From: Neocallimastix lanati (nom. inval.)
Lineage: Eukaryota > Neocallimastigomycota > Neocallimastigomycetes > Neocallimastigales > Neocallimastigaceae
Reading direction: 5' to 3'
Length of the DNA: 22,500 nucleotides
Assembly (NCBI GenBank): GCA_016946835.1
Contig: JACVTC010000003.1
Location: 2,930,001-2,952,500, forward strand
Part shown: in pieces, positions 20,641-22,500 of the stretch
How positions within the stretch are numbered: position 1 is the stretch's first letter
Layout: each line of letters opens with the position of its first letter
Notes under the pieces: model-generated
The model's input: the letters and a program-made list of their open reading frames with translations, nothing else
The model's database searches: none
Told to the model about the DNA's origin: nothing
Program-made: the position numbers and the translations under genes

Positions 20641-20980
20641 AAGATTAATGGTAAAGATAGAATTACATATATTTAATTGTGGCTTGTTCAAGATACATAG
20701 TAATTTATATTTAATTCCATGGATCGATCATTATAGTTAATTATTATTATTATTAATTATATGTGACTTGATTTATTCTTTATTCATTCATACAATCTGA
20801 TCAATTATATTCCTAGATTTGATAAAAAAAAAATTATAATTTCAGCTGTTTTATCAGGTTCCGATAAGGAAAGTCATTTGTAAATTCTTTTGGTAATTAA
20901 TTACTTTAAACGTATACTGGATCTTGTCGGTTTTCCACTCATAGCATAATTGGTGTTTTTAAGTTTATTTCAAATAAAAT
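20641..20980. other. Largest compositional island outside the gene; unassigned
   Basis: This is the longest stretch outside the gene with balanced, non-repetitive sequence. On the + strand, a TTTCAG at 20840-20845 precedes a frame reading ISAVLSGSDKESHL, then TAA, then ILLVINYFKRILDLVGFPLI and a second TAA. On the minus strand, 20952 down to 20895 has a 22-codon frame including MSGKPTRSSIRLK. The frames compete and contain stops, so this may be a decayed gene fragment, short exons, or a non-coding RNA. No tRNA fold or snoRNA box pair is evident. Confidence 0.3.
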
Positions 20981-21004
20981 GTTTAATCTATCATAATAAT
21001 AATA

Positions 21005-21165
21005 ATAATTAATTAATTAATAAATAAATAAATAAATAAAAAATAAGTAAATAAATAAATAAATAAATAAATGTAAATAAATAAATAAATAATAAATAAA
21101 TAAATAATATATATAACAATAAAAATAAATAAATAAGTAAATAAATAAATATATAAAAAATAAAA
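21005..21165. repeat. (AAAT)n compound microsatellite
   Basis: AAAT units with interruptions (AAGTAAAT, ATGTAAAT) over about 150 bp. Confidence 0.85.
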
Positions 21166-21732
21166 AAAAATTAATTTATTTCTTTTAATTTTTTTTTAAA
21201 ATTGAACTTTTTTTATTTTTTTTATATATCTTAATTTTATCAAAATAATAATATAGGAATTAATATGTAAAGTATAAATCTATAAGCATTCTTTTTAATT
21301 TTATTATTTTTTATTATCTAAAATTATAGTACTTTATTATTATTGTATTATATTTCTATTACTATCTATATCATATATATATTATTATACTGTAATAATT
21401 AGTAATTATTATTAAATTTTAAAAGATTAAAAAAAAATAAAGTGTTAATAAATAATCAGATTAGTGATTATATATATAAATAATACTCAATTGGAATAAG
21501 TAAAAGGCTAAATGAATTCAAAACAATTAAAAAGTAATAATAATAAAAAAAATAATAATAATTAGTGTTATTTTATTCCATCTATAAAAATAAATAAAAT
21601 GAAAATGAAATAAAAAATCAAATTAAATAAAATTAAATTAAATAAAATAAAATAAAATAAAAAAATAAAATGAATAAATAATATCAAAATATAAAAAAAT
21701 ATTAATGACATTTGAATTTTTATTTATTTTTA

Positions 21733-21767
<35 letters not shown>

Positions 21768-22224
21768 TTTAAATATATATACACATTATATATAAATGAA
21801 AATAAATATTTATTAAACCATACCTATCATATTATTCTCATCTTTTTTTTTTTTTTTATTATATCATCTGATAGAAATTAAATTTAAATATATCAAAGGA
21901 TTAAAGAAATTAATAAAAAATGTTGATATTAACCAAATGTTTTAATTTTTCATATTAATATTTAAATTTATTTAGTCACAATATTATTATAGTAATAATG
22001 AGAACTAATGAATAATAAAATTAATAAATTATAATTTATTAATTTTTAAAATAATAATAACAATATATATATGTATGAGTCATCAATCACTGAATCACTC
22101 CATTATATGAAAATAAAAATAAAAAAAAAAAAAAAAAAAGAAAATGTATATATATATATATAATATATATATTTTTCCTTTTTTAATTAATGAATCAATC
22201 ATGGATGGTTTAAATATATATATA

Positions 22225-22263
<39 letters not shown>

Positions 22264-22500
22264 GATTAATATAATATCTTTTATAAAAAAAAAAAAAAAA
22301 AAAAAAAAAATTATTATCATTTATTTCATTTTCAATAATAATAATGCCATTAATTTATAAAATGAAAAATATCTATCCATCTATCTATCTATTTATTAAT
22401 TTAAATTATATATATAAAATTTAGAGAAAATAATTTATAATGTAGTAAAATCAGTAACTATATATAATAATAATAATAATATATAAATGTGTATGAGACA
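21166..22500. other. Intergenic sequence to the end of the window; no gene
   Basis: AT-rich, with (TTA)n at 21735-21767, a 30-bp palindrome at 22017, (TA)n at 22146-22172, (AAAT)n at 22223-22262, an A-run near 22285 and (CTAT)n at 22374-22392. Short complex patches near 21480 and 22075 show no usable frame. Confidence 0.5.
22017..22046. repeat. Perfect 30-bp palindrome
   Basis: AAAATTAATAAATTA followed by TAATTTATTAATTTT reads the same on both strands. Pure A/T sequence makes such palindromes less surprising than in balanced DNA. Confidence 0.85.

Noticed and set aside
20855-20870. GGTTCCGATAA resembling a tRNA B box
   Set aside because: It lacks the terminal CC, and no cloverleaf can be formed with the surrounding sequence.
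20846-20979. Reading TAA as Gln to join the plus-strand frame (ciliate-type code)
   Set aside because: The cyclin gene uses CAA and CAG for Gln throughout and ends at TAA, so a reassigned code is unsupported.

Overview
The window looks like nuclear DNA of an extremely AT-rich eukaryote. Non-coding sequence is almost only A and T, with homopolymers of 15 to 50 bases and many microsatellites. The one clear gene has a spliceosomal-type intron and long asparagine and glutamine runs encoded by AAT and CAA. An anaerobic gut fungus (Neocallimastigomycota) fits best, because of the composition and because the protein carries a fungal PHO80/PCL-type cyclin fold. A dictyostelid amoeba is the main alternative, but its genes are usually packed far more densely than one gene in 22.5 kb. 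This placement is inference from composition and one domain.

Layout. Positions 1-15074 hold no recognisable full-length gene. They contain A/T simple repeats, a recurring 7-bp AATAAAT/ATTTATT microsatellite with longer higher-order periods (52, 60 and 98 bp), several minisatellites (22, 37, 40, 117 bp), two strong hairpin-forming inverted repeats (1444-1501, 8171-8222), and a few short islands of more balanced base composition (about 5600-5735, 8320-8390, 9018-9099, 9922-10029). The islands could be tiny exons, decayed genes, RNA genes or regulatory elements.

Positions 15075-19551 hold the single confident gene, on the + strand, with exons 15075-15368 and 15874-19551 and a 505-bp repeat-rich intron. 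The inferred protein is 1323 residues: a short Ser/Thr-rich leader, one cyclin box split by the intron (about residues 60-215), four S-P-x-K sites spaced exactly seven residues apart, and about 1000 residues of disordered Asn/Gln/Ser-rich tail. The tail includes a five-unit octapeptide array and a 17-unit QGQN array. Both members of the cyclin Lys-Glu pair that contacts the CDK appear to be replaced, by Val and Lys.

Positions 19552-22500 are again non-coding, with a 110-bp duplication, (AAAT)n tracts, a 30-bp perfect palindrome, and one compositional island at 20641-20980. With only one clear gene there is no operon or pathway context. I did not find a convincing multi-gene system. The most interesting content is the unusual cyclin and the unexplained islands in the long gene-free tract.
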